A program made the position numbers and the translations under genes. The notes below the pieces were generated by a model. That model was not told the DNA's origin and made no database searches. It saw nothing but the letters and a program-made list of their open reading frames with translations. DNA of 64,000 nucleotides from Pseudomonadota bacterium (GTDB taxonomy: Bacteria; Pseudomonadota; Gammaproteobacteria; Burkholderiales; Thiobacillaceae): assembly GCA_021811235.1 (NCBI GenBank), contig JAJZPG010000004.1:62001-126000 (forward strand), given 5' to 3'. This document shows positions 1 through 8,966 of this stretch, one piece after another. Each line of letters starts with the position of its first letter. The first letter of the stretch is position 1.

Positions 1-3000
1 GCCGAGCAGGTGTTGTCGCAGATATCGGGCATCGAGCACGTCTACTCGGTCTCCAAGCCGGGCATGGCGGTGTTGACCGTGCAATATCTGGTCGGGCAGG
101 ACCGCACCCAGGCGCTGGTGCGGCTGTATGACACCATCCAGGCCAATCGCGACTGGGTGTCGCCCGAACTCGGCGTCGGCGAGCCTATCATCAAGCCGCT
201 CGGTATCGACGACGTGCCCATCGTCACCGTCACCCTGTGGACGCGCGACGAGACGCGCGGCGCCTATGAACTGGAGCAGGCGGCGCACGCGGCGGAAATC
301 GAGCTGAAGCGCATCGCCGGCACCCGCGAGGTCACCACCGTCGGCGGCCCCGGACGCGCGGTGCGGGTGATGATGGACCCTGACCGCATGGCGGCATTCA
401 ACGTGTCGGCGCAGGACATCCGCGATGCCCTGCAGGTGTCCAACGCGGCGCAGCCCTCCGGCACGCTGGTGTCGAACAATCAGGAAATTCTCGTCCAGAC
501 CGGCACCTTCCTGACCGGCGCCGACGACGTCAAGCAGCTGGTGGTCGGCGTCGCACAGGGACGTCCGGTCTACATGAACGATATCGCCACCGTCGTCGCC
601 GGCCCCGACCAGCCGGCACGCTACGTCTGGCACGGCCCCGGCGCCGGCGGCACCCACCAGGCCGACCAGGGCCGCACCTACCCTGCGGTGACGCTGTCGA
701 TCTCGAAGAAACCCGGCGAGAACGCGGTCGACGTCGCCGAAGAGGTCATCGCGCGCGTCGCCAGCCTGCAGAACAGCGTGCTGCCCGAGGGCGTGGAAGC
801 CAGCGTCACCCGCAACTACGGCGCCACTGCAGACGACAAGGCGAAAAAGCTGATCCAGAAGCTGATCTTCGCCACCGCCTCGGTGGTGCTGCTGGTGCTG
901 TTCGCGCTCGGCAAGCGCGAGGCGCTGATCGTCGGTGCCGCGGTGCTCTTGACGCTCGCCGCCACGCTGTTCGCCTCGTGGGCATGGGGCTTCACGCTCA
1001 ATCGGGTCTCGCTGTTCGCGCTGATCTTCTCGATCGGCATCCTGGTCGACGACGCCATCGTGGTGGTGGAAAACATCCACCGCCGCATGGGGCTCGACCA
1101 CGACGGCCTCGAAGCCATCATCCCACGCGCGGTGGACGAAGTGGGCGGCCCGACCATCCTGGCCACGCTGACCGTGATCGCGGCACTGCTGCCGATGGCC
1201 TTCGTCACCGGCCTGATGGGCCCCTACATGAGTCCGATTCCGATCAACGCCTCGATCGGCATGCTGATCTCGCTGGCGATCGCCTTCATCGTCACCCCGT
1301 GGCTGGCGTTGAAGCTCATCAGGCAGGAAGCGCACGGCGCCCACGCAGCGGGCGACGACAAGCTGCTGACCCTGTTCCGCAAACGGCTCACCCCCTTCCT
1401 GCGCGGCGAGACCGGCAAGGTCGCCCGCAAGAAGCTATGGCTGGGCATCGCCCTCGCCATCCTGGTGTCGGTCGCGCTGCCGGCAGTCAAGCTGGTGATC
1501 CTGAAGATGCTGCCGTTCGACAACAAGTCCGAATTCCAGATCATCGTCGACCTGCCGGTCGGCACGCCGCTCGAACGGACCGCGCAGGTGCTCGCCGAGA
1601 TGGGCGAGGCCGTCGCCGCCGTGCCGGAGGTCACCGATTACCAGGCCTATGCCGGCACCGCGGCGCCGATCAACTTCAACGGCCTGGTGCGGCAGTACTA
1701 CCTGCGTTCCGGCCCCGAGGTCGGCGACCTGCAGGTGAACCTGGTCGACAAGCACGACCGCGACCGCAAGAGCCACGAGATCGCCCAGGCGATCCGCCCG
1801 GCAGTCGAGGCCATTGCGAAGAAGCACGGCGCCGACGTCAAGGTGGTCGAGGTCCCGCCCGGCCCGCCTGTGATGTCGCCGATCGTCGCCGAGATCTACG
1901 GCCCCGATTACGACGCGCAGATCGCCGTCGCCAAGCAGGTGCGCGGCGTGTTCGAGAAGACCGAGGGCATCGTCGCGATCGACGACACGGTGGAGGACGA
2001 CGCCCAGCGCTTCGTGCTGCGCGTGCTGCAGAACAAGGCGGCGGTCGCCGGCGTGGCGCAGAAGGACATCGTCGCGGCCATGAAGATGGGCCTGTCGGGC
2101 GAGAACGTCACCCCCATCCACGGAAGCGGCGCCAAATACGAGATTCCGGTGCGCATCACCCTGCCGCCGGAACGCCAGTCACAGATCGACGAACTCTTGA
2201 AGCTGACGGTGCGCGGCGGCAACGGCAACCTGATCCCGCTGTCCGAACTGGTCGAGGTGATGCCGACCGCGCGCGAGAAGACCATCTATCACAAGGACCT
2301 GCTGCCGGTGGTGTTCGTGTTCGGCGACACCGGGGGCAAGCTGGATTCGCCGCTATACGGCCTGTTCGGCATGCGCGGCGAGCTCACGGACAAGGCGCTG
2401 GCGCAGGGCGGCACCCTGGCGGAAACCTTCATCCGCCAGCCGGCCGACCCCTACGCCGGCTTCAGCCTGAAATGGGACGGCGAATGGCAGGTGACCTACG
2501 AGACCTTCCGCGACATGGGCATCGCCTACGCGGTCGGCCTGATCCTGATCTATCTGCTGGTGGTCGCGCAGTTCAAGAGCTATCTCACGCCGCTCATCAT
2601 CATGGCGCCGATCCCGCTCACCATCATCGGCGTGATGCCCGGCCACGCCCTGCTCGGCGCGCAGTTCACCGCCACCTCGATGATCGGCATGATCGCGCTG
2701 GCCGGCATCATCGTGCGCAATTCCATCCTGCTGGTCGACTTCATCAACGAGCAGGCCGCCGCCGGCATGGATTTCCAGGAAGCGGTGATCCAGGCCGGCG
2801 CCACCCGCGCCAAACCGATCGTGCTGACCGGGCTCGCCGCGATGCTCGGCGCCTTCTTCATCCTCGACGACCCGATCTTCTCGGGCCTCGCGGTGTCGCT
2901 GATCTTCGGCATCTTCGTCTCCACCCTGCTCACGCTGGTGGTGATCCCGGTGCTGTATTACGCCGCGAACTACCGCAAGCATTCTTCATCCACTCCAGGA

Positions 3001-3012
3001 GTCTCATCATGA
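1..3012 (+). CDS. RND (AcrB/HAE1-type) efflux transporter, 5'-truncated by the window
   Basis: The reading frame is open from base 1, so the true start lies upstream; about 1,003 codons are visible. It is the inner-membrane proton-driven pump subunit of a tripartite efflux system. Visible signs are the periplasmic porter half, then a membrane block whose TM4 carries the motif GILVDDAIVVVENI near visible residue 347, containing the two acidic residues of the RND proton relay. A second large periplasmic region follows, and the C-terminal helices include GIIVRNSILLVDF. Full-length family members are about 1,030-1,080 residues, so only the first helix and a little more should be missing. The stop overlaps the next start (ATGA), suggesting co-translation with the DUF2892 gene. 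Substrate is not readable from sequence; the HAE1 (organic compound) type seems more likely than a metal pump. The membrane-fusion and outer-membrane partners are probably upstream. Confidence 0.93.
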   Translation, partial: AEQVLSQISGIEHVYSVSKPGMAVLTVQYLVGQDRTQALVRLYDTIQANRDWVSPELGVGEPIIKPLGIDDVPIVTVTLWTRDETRGAYELEQAAHAAEIELKRIAGTREVTTVGGPGRAVRVMMDPDRMAAFNVSAQDIRDALQVSNAAQPSGTLVSNNQEILVQTGTFLTGADDVKQLVVGVAQGRPVYMNDIATVVAGPDQPARYVWHGPGAGGTHQADQGRTYPAVTLSISKKPGENAVDVAEEVIARVASLQNSVLPEGVEASVTRNYGATADDKAKKLIQKLIFATASVVLLVLFALGKREALIVGAAVLLTLAATLFASWAWGFTLNRVSLFALIFSIGILVDDAIVVVENIHRRMGLDHDGLEAIIPRAVDEVGGPTILATLTVIAALLPMAFVTGLMGPYMSPIPINASIGMLISLAIAFIVTPWLALKLIRQEAHGAHAAGDDKLLTLFRKRLTPFLRGETGKVARKKLWLGIALAILVSVALPAVKLVILKMLPFDNKSEFQIIVDLPVGTPLERTAQVLAEMGEAVAAVPEVTDYQAYAGTAAPINFNGLVRQYYLRSGPEVGDLQVNLVDKHDRDRKSHEIAQAIRPAVEAIAKKHGADVKVVEVPPGPPVMSPIVAEIYGPDYDAQIAVAKQVRGVFEKTEGIVAIDDTVEDDAQRFVLRVLQNKAAVAGVAQKDIVAAMKMGLSGENVTPIHGSGAKYEIPVRITLPPERQSQIDELLKLTVRGGNGNLIPLSELVEVMPTAREKTIYHKDLLPVVFVFGDTGGKLDSPLYGLFGMRGELTDKALAQGGTLAETFIRQPADPYAGFSLKWDGEWQVTYETFRDMGIAYAVGLILIYLLVVAQFKSYLTPLIIMAPIPLTIIGVMPGHALLGAQFTATSMIGMIALAGIIVRNSILLVDFINEQAAAGMDFQEAVIQAGATRAKPIVLTGLAAMLGAFFILDDPIFSGLAVSLIFGIFVSTLLTLVVIPVLYYAANYRKHSSSTPGVSS

Positions 3013-3224
3013 CCGTTGAACGTCTCGTCCGCATCATCGCCGGATTTTTCATCATGCTGTCGCTTGCGCTGGCGCATCTCTCCGGCAGCGTCGACATGAC
3101 GCAGCTGTCGTGGCTGTGGTTCACCGCCTTCGTCGGCTTCAACCTGTTCCAGTCCGGCATCACCCGCTTCTGCCCGATGGACATCATGCTGAAGAAGGCC
3201 GGCATCAAGCCCGGCGGCCTGTAA
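3009..3224 (+). CDS. DUF2892 (YgaP-type transmembrane) small inner-membrane protein
   Basis: This is a 71-residue protein beginning at the ATG that overlaps the RND stop. It has two predicted membrane helices (about residues 8-26 and 35-52) separated by a short polar turn, and ends with the signature ITRFCPMDIMLKKAG, the Cys-containing tail typical of DUF2892. In other bacteria this domain is either free-standing or fused to a rhodanese (as in YgaP). Here the next gene, 12 nt downstream, encodes a membrane-anchored rhodanese, so the two probably do together what YgaP does in one chain: handle sulfane sulfur at the inner membrane. That role is an inference. Confidence 0.85.
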   Translation: MTVERLVRIIAGFFIMLSLALAHLSGSVDMTQLSWLWFTAFVGFNLFQSGITRFCPMDIMLKKAGIKPGGL

Positions 3225-3236
3225 GCAGGGGCATTC

Positions 3237-3653
3237 ATGGACATGCAATTTCTGCAGGACAACTGGATGCTGGTGGCGCTGGCGGCGGTATCCGGCGCCA
3301 TGCTGGCCTGGACGTTCATCGGCGGCAGGCTGTCGGGCATCGAAGAGGCCGACACGCTGAAGGCCACCCGGCTCTTCAACGACGACGCGCTGGTACTCGA
3401 CGTGCGCGAGGACAAGGAATACGCCGCCGGCCACATCCCGAAGGCGAAGCACATCCCGCTCGGTCAACTGGGCGGCCGCATGAAGGAACTCGACAAATTC
3501 AAGGACAAACCGATCCTGGTCACCTGCCGCAGCGGCAACCGCTCGGCGCATGCCTGCCGCATGCTGAAAAAGGCCGGTTTCGAGAACGTCTACAACCAGG
3601 CGGGCGGCATCATCGCGTGGGAACGCGCCAACCTGCCCGTCACCACGAAATAA
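3237..3653 (+). CDS. Membrane-anchored rhodanese-like sulfurtransferase
   Basis: A 138-residue protein with one N-terminal membrane helix (about residues 10-28) followed by a single rhodanese domain (about 40-136). The active-site loop reads CRSGNRS with the catalytic Cys at residue 97, which would carry a persulfide; the upstream conserved DVRE motif is also present. Single-domain rhodaneses move sulfane sulfur between donors and thiol acceptors. The gene lies between a DUF2892 protein and glutaredoxin/thioredoxin genes with gaps under 20 nt, which fits a membrane sulfur-relay or thiol-repair operon. The physiological donor and acceptor cannot be deduced. Confidence 0.92.
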   Translation: MDMQFLQDNWMLVALAAVSGAMLAWTFIGGRLSGIEEADTLKATRLFNDDALVLDVREDKEYAAGHIPKAKHIPLGQLGGRMKELDKFKDKPILVTCRSGNRSAHACRMLKKAGFENVYNQAGGIIAWERANLPVTTK

Positions 3654-3669
3654 CCCCAGGAGTCTGTAA

Positions 3670-3930
3670 ATGGCCAAAGTCGTGATGTACTGCACCGCCG
3701 TGTGCCCCTATTGCGTCGCCGCCGAGCGGCTGCTCAAGAGCCGCGGCGTCACCGAGATCGACAAGATCCGCGTCGACCTCGATCCCGGCAAGATGGAAGA
3801 AATGATCGCCCGCTCCGGCGGCCGCCGCACCGTGCCGCAGGTGTTCGTCGGCGACACCCACGTCGGCGGCTTCGACGACACCTCGGCGCTGGATGCCGCG
3901 GGCAAACTGGTGCCGCTGCTGAACGCTTGA
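3670..3930 (+). CDS. grxC: Glutaredoxin 3
   Basis: An 86-residue class I glutaredoxin, the normal length for GrxC. It carries the dithiol active site CPYC at residues 12-15, the TVPQVFV cis-Pro segment and the GGFDD glutathione-binding loop. It uses glutathione to reduce disulfides and to remove glutathione from protein mixed disulfides in the cytosol. It starts 16 nt after the rhodanese stop with an AGGAG-like ribosome-binding site (ccaggagtctgtaa before the ATG). Glutathione synthesis genes gshA and gshB lie in the same window, so the supporting pathway is present. Confidence 0.95.
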   Translation: MAKVVMYCTAVCPYCVAAERLLKSRGVTEIDKIRVDLDPGKMEEMIARSGGRRTVPQVFVGDTHVGGFDDTSALDAAGKLVPLLNA

Positions 3931-3985
3931 TTTTCCGAAGTGCGCCACCACCTTGAAGCGAGATCATTCGCTTCAAGGAATCCCG

Positions 3986-4414
3986 ATGGAACTCGCCTGC
4001 CCCCACTGCCTCGCCGTCAATCGCGTGCCGGACGACCGCCTGGCCGACGCGCCGAAGTGCGGAAAATGCGGCTCGCCTATCCTGCCAGGCAAGCCGGTCG
4101 ACCTCACGGCCGACAGCTTCGACCGCTTCATCGCGAAGGCCGGCCTGCCGGTACTGGTCGATTTCTGGGCCAACTGGTGCGGCCCCTGCAAGATGATGGC
4201 GCCGGTGTTCCAGCAGGTGGCGGCCGAAATGGGCGCCCGCGTGCGCTTCGCCAAGGTCGACACCGAGGCACACCCGCAGGTGTCGATGCGCCACCACATC
4301 AAGGGCATTCCCAGCCTGATTCTGTTCAGGAACGGCATGGAAGCGGCACGCATCTCGGGTGCGATGGAAGCGCACGCGCTGAAACGCTGGCTCGCTTCGC
4401 AAGGGATTCAATAA
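3986..4414 (+). CDS. trxC: Thioredoxin 2 (zinc-binding TrxC)
   Basis: A 142-residue cytosolic thioredoxin. The first 35 residues form the zinc-finger extension that defines TrxC, with two Cys pairs (CPHC and CGKC). The thioredoxin fold follows, with active site WCGPC (CGPC at 65-68) and the cis-Pro segment GIPSLILF. The frame is open further upstream, but the ATG at 3986 is chosen because it has AAGGA a few bases before it and starts exactly at the family N-terminus MELACPHC. TrxC is often peroxide-responsive in other bacteria; no regulatory site was recognised here. It closes the redox cluster begun by the rhodanese. Confidence 0.95.
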   Translation: MELACPHCLAVNRVPDDRLADAPKCGKCGSPILPGKPVDLTADSFDRFIAKAGLPVLVDFWANWCGPCKMMAPVFQQVAAEMGARVRFAKVDTEAHPQVSMRHHIKGIPSLILFRNGMEAARISGAMEAHALKRWLASQGIQ

Positions 4415-4450
4415 AGGCGCCATAAAGCGCGTGTAAAATGCGCTGCATCT

Positions 4451-4473
4451 CCGGAGCTAGAGGCTCCGGTTTT
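4451..4473 (+). terminator. Stem-loop with short T-run between trxC and secB
   Basis: A perfect 7-bp inverted repeat, CCGGAGC and GCTCCGG, with a five-base loop is followed directly by TTTT. It lies in the leader of secB, 22 nt before the secB start, so it could terminate trxC transcripts, attenuate secB, or both. A TAAAAT -10-like hexamer stands at 4434-4439, just before the hairpin, with no good -35; if used, the hairpin would be at the very 5' end of the secB message. Confidence 0.4.
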
Positions 4474-4491
4474 CATATCCAGGGAGACATC

Positions 4492-4953
4492 ATGAGCGAC
4501 GCGCAGCAACCCGTATTCAATATCGAGAAACTCTACGTCAAGGATCTGTCGGTGGAGGTGCCCAACGCCCCCGCGATCTTCCTGGAACGCGAGGCGCCGC
4601 AGATGGACGTCAACATGTCGACCGAGAGCCGCCATCTCGGCGAGGATATGTTTCACACCAGCATCACCGTCACCGTCACCGCCAAGACCGGCGACAAGAC
4701 GATGTTCCTGGTCGAGTGCACCCAGGCCGGCATCTTCCGCATCCAGAACGTGCCGCAGGAACAGATGCCGATGGTGCTCGGCATCGGCTGCCCCAACATC
4801 GTCTTCCCCTATCTGCGCGAGACCGTGTCCGACGTCATCATCCGCGCCGGCTTCCCGCCGCTGCTGCTGAATCCGGTCAATTTCGAGGCGCTGTTCCTGC
4901 AGCAACAGCAGGCGCAGCAGCAACAGCAAGCCGCCCCCGCGCAGACGCATTGA
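4492..4953 (+). CDS. secB: Protein-export chaperone SecB
   Basis: A 153-residue SecB, the usual length. SecB is a cytosolic tetrameric chaperone that keeps preproteins unfolded and hands them to SecA. Recognisable family segments are QPVFNIEKLYVKDLS near the N-terminus, the SecA-binding acidic/beta region around TMFLVE, and FPYLRETVSD and FPPLLLNPVNFEALF towards the C-terminus. The ATG at 4492 has AGGGAG seven bases upstream. The tail after the conserved fold is a glutamine tract built from CAG/CAA codons (LQQQQAQQQQQ), a slippage-prone low-complexity end. The next gene, for an exported SH3 protein, starts at a TTG overlapping this stop. Confidence 0.97.
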   Translation: MSDAQQPVFNIEKLYVKDLSVEVPNAPAIFLEREAPQMDVNMSTESRHLGEDMFHTSITVTVTAKTGDKTMFLVECTQAGIFRIQNVPQEQMPMVLGIGCPNIVFPYLRETVSDVIIRAGFPPLLLNPVNFEALFLQQQQAQQQQQAAPAQTH

Positions 4954-5390
4954 ACGCGCGTCTGCTGACCGGCGGCCTGCTGCTGGCGCTGGCGCTCCCC
5001 GCCAGCGCCCTGGAATACCGCAGCACCGGACGCGCCGCCCTGCTGTATGACGCCCCCTCGACCACCGCCGCCAAACTGGCGGTCGCCGGCAGCGGCCTGC
5101 CGCTCGAGGTCATCGTCGACACCGAGGCCTGGGTCAAAGTGCGCGATCACAGCGGGCGCCTGGCGTGGATCGAGAAATCCGCCCTCGGCGGCGCCAGGAG
5201 CGTGATGGTCAAGGCCGAGACCGGCCTGGTCCGCCAGCAGCCCCGCCCCGATGCCGAGATTGCATTCCGCGCCGCGCGCGGCGTATTGCTCGAGCTCACC
5301 GGCGAAGCCGACGCCTACGGCTGGCTGCCGGTGAAGCACGTCGATGGCATGAGCGGCTGGCTGCCTGTACACGAGGTGTGGGGACGATGA
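4950..5390 (+). CDS. Exported SH3-domain protein
   Basis: A 146-residue protein read from a TTG overlapping the secB stop. It starts with a signal peptide (RLLTGGLLLALALPASA, likely cleaved after the Ala) and contains two bacterial SH3-like modules, each with an L-E-V-I or L-E-L type beta-strand followed by W-V-K-V or G-W-L-P-V. Such domains bind peptidoglycan stem peptides or mediate contacts in the periplasm. The stop overlaps the gpsA start (ATGA), so it is translationally coupled on both sides. A TTG start is the only one that keeps the whole signal peptide. Function beyond a periplasmic binding module is unknown. Confidence 0.83.
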   Translation: MNARLLTGGLLLALALPASALEYRSTGRAALLYDAPSTTAAKLAVAGSGLPLEVIVDTEAWVKVRDHSGRLAWIEKSALGGARSVMVKAETGLVRQQPRPDAEIAFRAARGVLLELTGEADAYGWLPVKHVDGMSGWLPVHEVWGR

Positions 5391-6373
5391 AACTCGCCGT
5401 GCTCGGCGCCGGCGCCTGGGGCACCGCGCTGGCTGCCAGCTGGTCTCCGCACCATGCCGTCACCTTGTGGGCGCGCAATGCGGCCGACGTCGACGCCATG
5501 CGCGCGAGCCGCCACAACGCCCGCTATCTGCCCGATTGTCCGCTGCCCGACGCGCTCGCGTTCAGCGCGGATGCCGACGCCGCGGTGGCGGAGGCTGAGC
5601 TCATCGTCATCGCCGTCCCCAGCAGCGGCCTGCGGGCCACGCTTGCCATGCTCGCCACCCGCCCGCAGCTGCCGCCCGTCATCTGGGTATGCAAAGGCTT
5701 CGAGCCTGGCAGCCGCAAACTGCCGCACCAGCTCGTTGACGAACTGTTGCCCGCCCACACGCAAACCGGCGTGCTGTCGGGCCCCAGCTTCGCGCAGGAA
5801 GTCGCCCTCGGCTTCCCCACCGCGCTCACGCTCGCTTCCCACGACAGCCAACTGGCGCATCACCTGGCCGAAGTCCTGTCCGGTCACCGCCTGCGCATCT
5901 ACGCCCACGACGACGTGATCGGCGTCGAGCTCGGCGGTGCCCTGAAGAACGTCATGGCGATCGCCGCCGGCATCTGCGACGGCCTGCAGCTCGGTCACAA
6001 TGCGCGCGCCGCGCTCATCACCCGCGGTTTGGCCGAAATGACCCGGCTCGGGGTCAAGCTCGGGGGCCACTTCGAGACCTTCATGGGGCTGTCCGGACTG
6101 GGCGATCTCATCCTCACCACCACCGGCGATCTCTCGCGCAACCGCCAGGTCGGCCTGCGCCTCGCCCGCGGCCAGGCACTCGATGCCATCCTCAGTGAGC
6201 TCGGCCACGTCGCCGAAGGCGTCACCACGGCACGCGAAGTCTCGGCCCTGGCCGCGGAAAGGGGGGTCGACATGCCGATCAGCCGCACCGTCTGCCAGAT
6301 CCTGTTCGACGGCCTGCCGGCCGCGCAGGCCGTCGATGCCCTGCTGAACCGCGAGATCAGGACGGAGTTCTGA
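5387..6373 (+). CDS. gpsA: NAD(P)+-dependent glycerol-3-phosphate dehydrogenase
   Basis: A 328-residue GpsA of typical length. It reduces dihydroxyacetone phosphate to sn-glycerol 3-phosphate, the backbone for phospholipids. The Rossmann motif GAGAWGTALA starts at residue 7, the catalytic Lys segment GGALKNVMAIAAG is present, and the C-terminal domain has the GLSGLGDL segment. The start ATG overlaps the SH3 gene stop. At its 3' end it overlaps the convergent PAS-GGDEF-EAL gene by 17 bp, so neither has room for an independent terminator. The secB-(SH3)-gpsA order is common in betaproteobacteria. Confidence 0.97.
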   Translation: MKLAVLGAGAWGTALAASWSPHHAVTLWARNAADVDAMRASRHNARYLPDCPLPDALAFSADADAAVAEAELIVIAVPSSGLRATLAMLATRPQLPPVIWVCKGFEPGSRKLPHQLVDELLPAHTQTGVLSGPSFAQEVALGFPTALTLASHDSQLAHHLAEVLSGHRLRIYAHDDVIGVELGGALKNVMAIAAGICDGLQLGHNARAALITRGLAEMTRLGVKLGGHFETFMGLSGLGDLILTTTGDLSRNRQVGLRLARGQALDAILSELGHVAEGVTTAREVSALAAERGVDMPISRTVCQILFDGLPAAQAVDALLNREIRTEF

Positions 6374-8930
6374 CGGTCTCGCCGCGTACGCGCGGCAGGC
6401 AGGCGATCGGCTCCCCGTCCGGAAATCGCAGCACGTCCGCCTCGGGCGCCTGGATGCCGCCGCAGTCCGCCGCCGGTCCGGAGAGAAAATCCCATTTCCG
6501 CAGCAACGGCTCCAGCTCCGCCGCCGGCAATGGCCGGCTGAACAGAAAGCCCTGGGCAAAATCGCATTGCTGATCCTGCAGATGGGATAGCTGCGCCTGG
6601 CTCTCGACCCCTTCAGCAATGACCTTCAGGCCCAGGCGATGCGCCATGGTGATGACGGCGTTCACGATCTCGGCATCGTCCGGGTGGGTGGTGATGTCCT
6701 GAACGAAGGCACGGTCGATCTTGAGGATTTGCACCGGCATTTTCTTGAGCTGGCTGAGCGAGGAGTAGCCCGTGCCGAAATCGTCGATCGCCATGCGCAG
6801 GCCGCCGGCAGCCAGCGATTCGAGCGTCCGGATCGTGTAGGCCACGTCTTCCATGGCCACGCTTTCCGTGATTTCCAGCTCCAGCACGTGCGCCCCCAGG
6901 CAGTACGCGTCGATGGCCTGCATGACCAGGCGGGCGATGTCCTCGCGGAAGAATTGCCGCATCGACAGGTTGACGGACATCACGAGATCGGGGAACCCGG
7001 CTTCCCGCCAGGCGTGCGCCTGCCTGCATGCCGTTTCCAGCACCCAGGCGCCGATCGGGACGATCAGGCCGCTCTCCTCGGCGAGCGGGATGAACTCGGC
7101 GGGCGAAATCATGCCCAGTTCCGGATGCTGCCAGCGTATCAGCGCCTCGACGCCACGCAGGCGACCCTCGGCCAGATCGAACTGGGGCTGGTAATGCAGC
7201 ACCAGCTGCCCCCTTTCCAGCGCCTTGTGCAGCTGGTTCTCCAGTTCCAGCCGGCGCAGGCTGCGCTGATCGAGTGCATTGGTGTAGATGTGGAAACCGT
7301 TGCGCCCTTCCTTCTTGACGCGGTACATGGCGGTGTCGGCGTGTTTCATCAGCACGTCGACGTCGTCGCCGTCGTCGGGGTACATGCTGATGCCTATGCT
7401 CGCGCTCACGAAGATGTCGCGACCACCGACGACGAAAGGCTGCTTCAGCGCGCCCAGCACCTTGTCGGCCACCACCCTGGCCTCCCCGACGTGATCGACG
7501 TCCGGCAGCAGGATGGTGAATTCGTCGCCGCCGAGGCGGGCCAGGGTGTCGGTCTGGCGCCCGATTTCCCGCAGGCGCTGGGCGACCAGCTGCAGCAGCT
7601 GGTCGCCGGCCGCGTGGCCGAGCGAGTCGTTGACCAGCTTGAAGCGGTCAAGATCGATGAAGAGAAGGGCCACTTTCCTGTGCCGCATGCGGCGCGCAAA
7701 GGCGAGCGACTGTTCCAGCCGGTCCTTGAACAGCACCCGGTTCGGCAGGTTGGTGAGCGCGTCGTGATAGGCCTGATGGAGAATCTTGTCCTCTGCCCGC
7801 TTGCGTTCGGTGATGTCGGAGAAAGTGGCGACGAAATACTCGATCTCGCCCGATGGTGAGCGGATGCTGCAGATGGACAGCCACTCCGGATACACCTCGC
7901 CGTTCTTGCGCCGGTTCCATATCTCGCCCTGCCATTGGCCGCCGCTCAGCACCGCATTCCACAGCGTCCGATAGAAGCCGGCGTCCTGGCGGCCGGATGC
8001 GAACATTCTCGGATTGCGGCCGACCACCTCGTCCGGACGGTAGCCAGTGACGGCGGTGAAGGCCGGGTTGACCTGCAGGATACGGCCATCGCGAGCCGTG
8101 ATGATGATGCCTTCGGAGGAACTGTCGAACACGGCCGCGGCCAGGCGCATGGACTGCGCATTCTGCTCGTGTGTCATGACGAGACGTCGCCCTCGCACGG
8201 CGGCGAAGGTAAACAGGAGGCCTGACAGCAGGGCCGCTGCCAGCAGGGCCTGTTCGCTACGGCCGAGGGTCGCCGTCGCGCCGCCGTATACCTCGCTGGC
8301 CGACCGCATGATGCCGGGCGTCAGACCCGCGGCGGAGTCGATGGCCTGTTCGTAAAGCGGGCGGGTGTACGTTGAGAACAGGCGCCTGGCTTCGGCCGGA
8401 TCGCTTTGCATGCGGGCGATGACCTGCTGCTGGCTGCCGACAAGCAATGCGTACCGCCCGGCAAATTCGCGGAGATGCTGCTGGTTGTAGTCGCGCCTGA
8501 AATGGGTCTTCAGGTAGTCCAGCAGCGTCCGAATCTCCGTGTCGTCCTGGGCGAACTGTTCCGCCCACTCCGCGGGCGCCAGTTGGCCGCTCTGGGCTGA
8601 GCGGGCCTGCAGCTGCATGCGTGCCAGGCGCATCGTCATATCCGAGGCATGCTGCAGATTGGTGAGATTGTTATGGCGCAGCCAGTCGATCTGGCGCGCC
8701 GACTGTTCGATCCCCCACCAGCCGATGGCGCTGACGACCACGCCGGAACCGCTGCCCAGCACAAAAAGCAGCAACAGGATTTTCGAGAACGTAAGAGTGC
8801 GCAACACGCTACCAACCTTGAATTTCAAAGGACTCGCCTGCCTGGCCAGGTGATTCCCGGCAGCACGCTCAGGCCCGACCCGACGACATGACATCCCGCA
8901 AGCGGTGGCCTGCCGGACGAGTGTACGCAT
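6357..8930 (-). CDS. Membrane PAS-GGDEF-EAL c-di-GMP signalling protein
   Basis: About 857 residues. After a variable N-terminus there is a membrane helix (ILLLLFVLGSGSGVVVSAIG), a periplasmic helical segment of about 150 residues resembling a four-helix-bundle sensor, a second helix (LLAAALLSGLLFTFAAV), a PAS domain (FDSSSEGIIITARDGRILQV), a GGDEF domain with intact GGDEF and an RQTD inhibitory site five residues before it, and an EAL domain with EALIRW, ELEITES, DDFGTGYSSLS and KIDRAF. Both synthesis and hydrolysis motifs are intact, so the net direction is not predictable. The start is uncertain: the distal ATG is given, but an internal GTG just before LRTLTFSK is equally plausible. It converges on gpsA. 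Confidence 0.93.
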   Translation of the reverse strand: MRTLVRQATACGMSCRRVGPERAAGNHLARQASPLKFKVGSVLRTLTFSKILLLLFVLGSGSGVVVSAIGWWGIEQSARQIDWLRHNNLTNLQHASDMTMRLARMQLQARSAQSGQLAPAEWAEQFAQDDTEIRTLLDYLKTHFRRDYNQQHLREFAGRYALLVGSQQQVIARMQSDPAEARRLFSTYTRPLYEQAIDSAAGLTPGIMRSASEVYGGATATLGRSEQALLAAALLSGLLFTFAAVRGRRLVMTHEQNAQSMRLAAAVFDSSSEGIIITARDGRILQVNPAFTAVTGYRPDEVVGRNPRMFASGRQDAGFYRTLWNAVLSGGQWQGEIWNRRKNGEVYPEWLSICSIRSPSGEIEYFVATFSDITERKRAEDKILHQAYHDALTNLPNRVLFKDRLEQSLAFARRMRHRKVALLFIDLDRFKLVNDSLGHAAGDQLLQLVAQRLREIGRQTDTLARLGGDEFTILLPDVDHVGEARVVADKVLGALKQPFVVGGRDIFVSASIGISMYPDDGDDVDVLMKHADTAMYRVKKEGRNGFHIYTNALDQRSLRRLELENQLHKALERGQLVLHYQPQFDLAEGRLRGVEALIRWQHPELGMISPAEFIPLAEESGLIVPIGAWVLETACRQAHAWREAGFPDLVMSVNLSMRQFFREDIARLVMQAIDAYCLGAHVLELEITESVAMEDVAYTIRTLESLAAGGLRMAIDDFGTGYSSLSQLKKMPVQILKIDRAFVQDITTHPDDAEIVNAVITMAHRLGLKVIAEGVESQAQLSHLQDQQCDFAQGFLFSRPLPAAELEPLLRKWDFLSGPAADCGGIQAPEADVLRFPDGEPIACLPRVRGETVRTPS

Positions 8931-8966
8931 CGCATGACGGCCGTGAGGCCGCAGTGGCCGGGAACG

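Noticed and set aside
978-3008. Long plus-strand frame inside the RND gene
   Set aside because: Arg/Gly/His-rich translation typical of a wrong frame; only its last 72 codons, the DUF2892 gene, are real.
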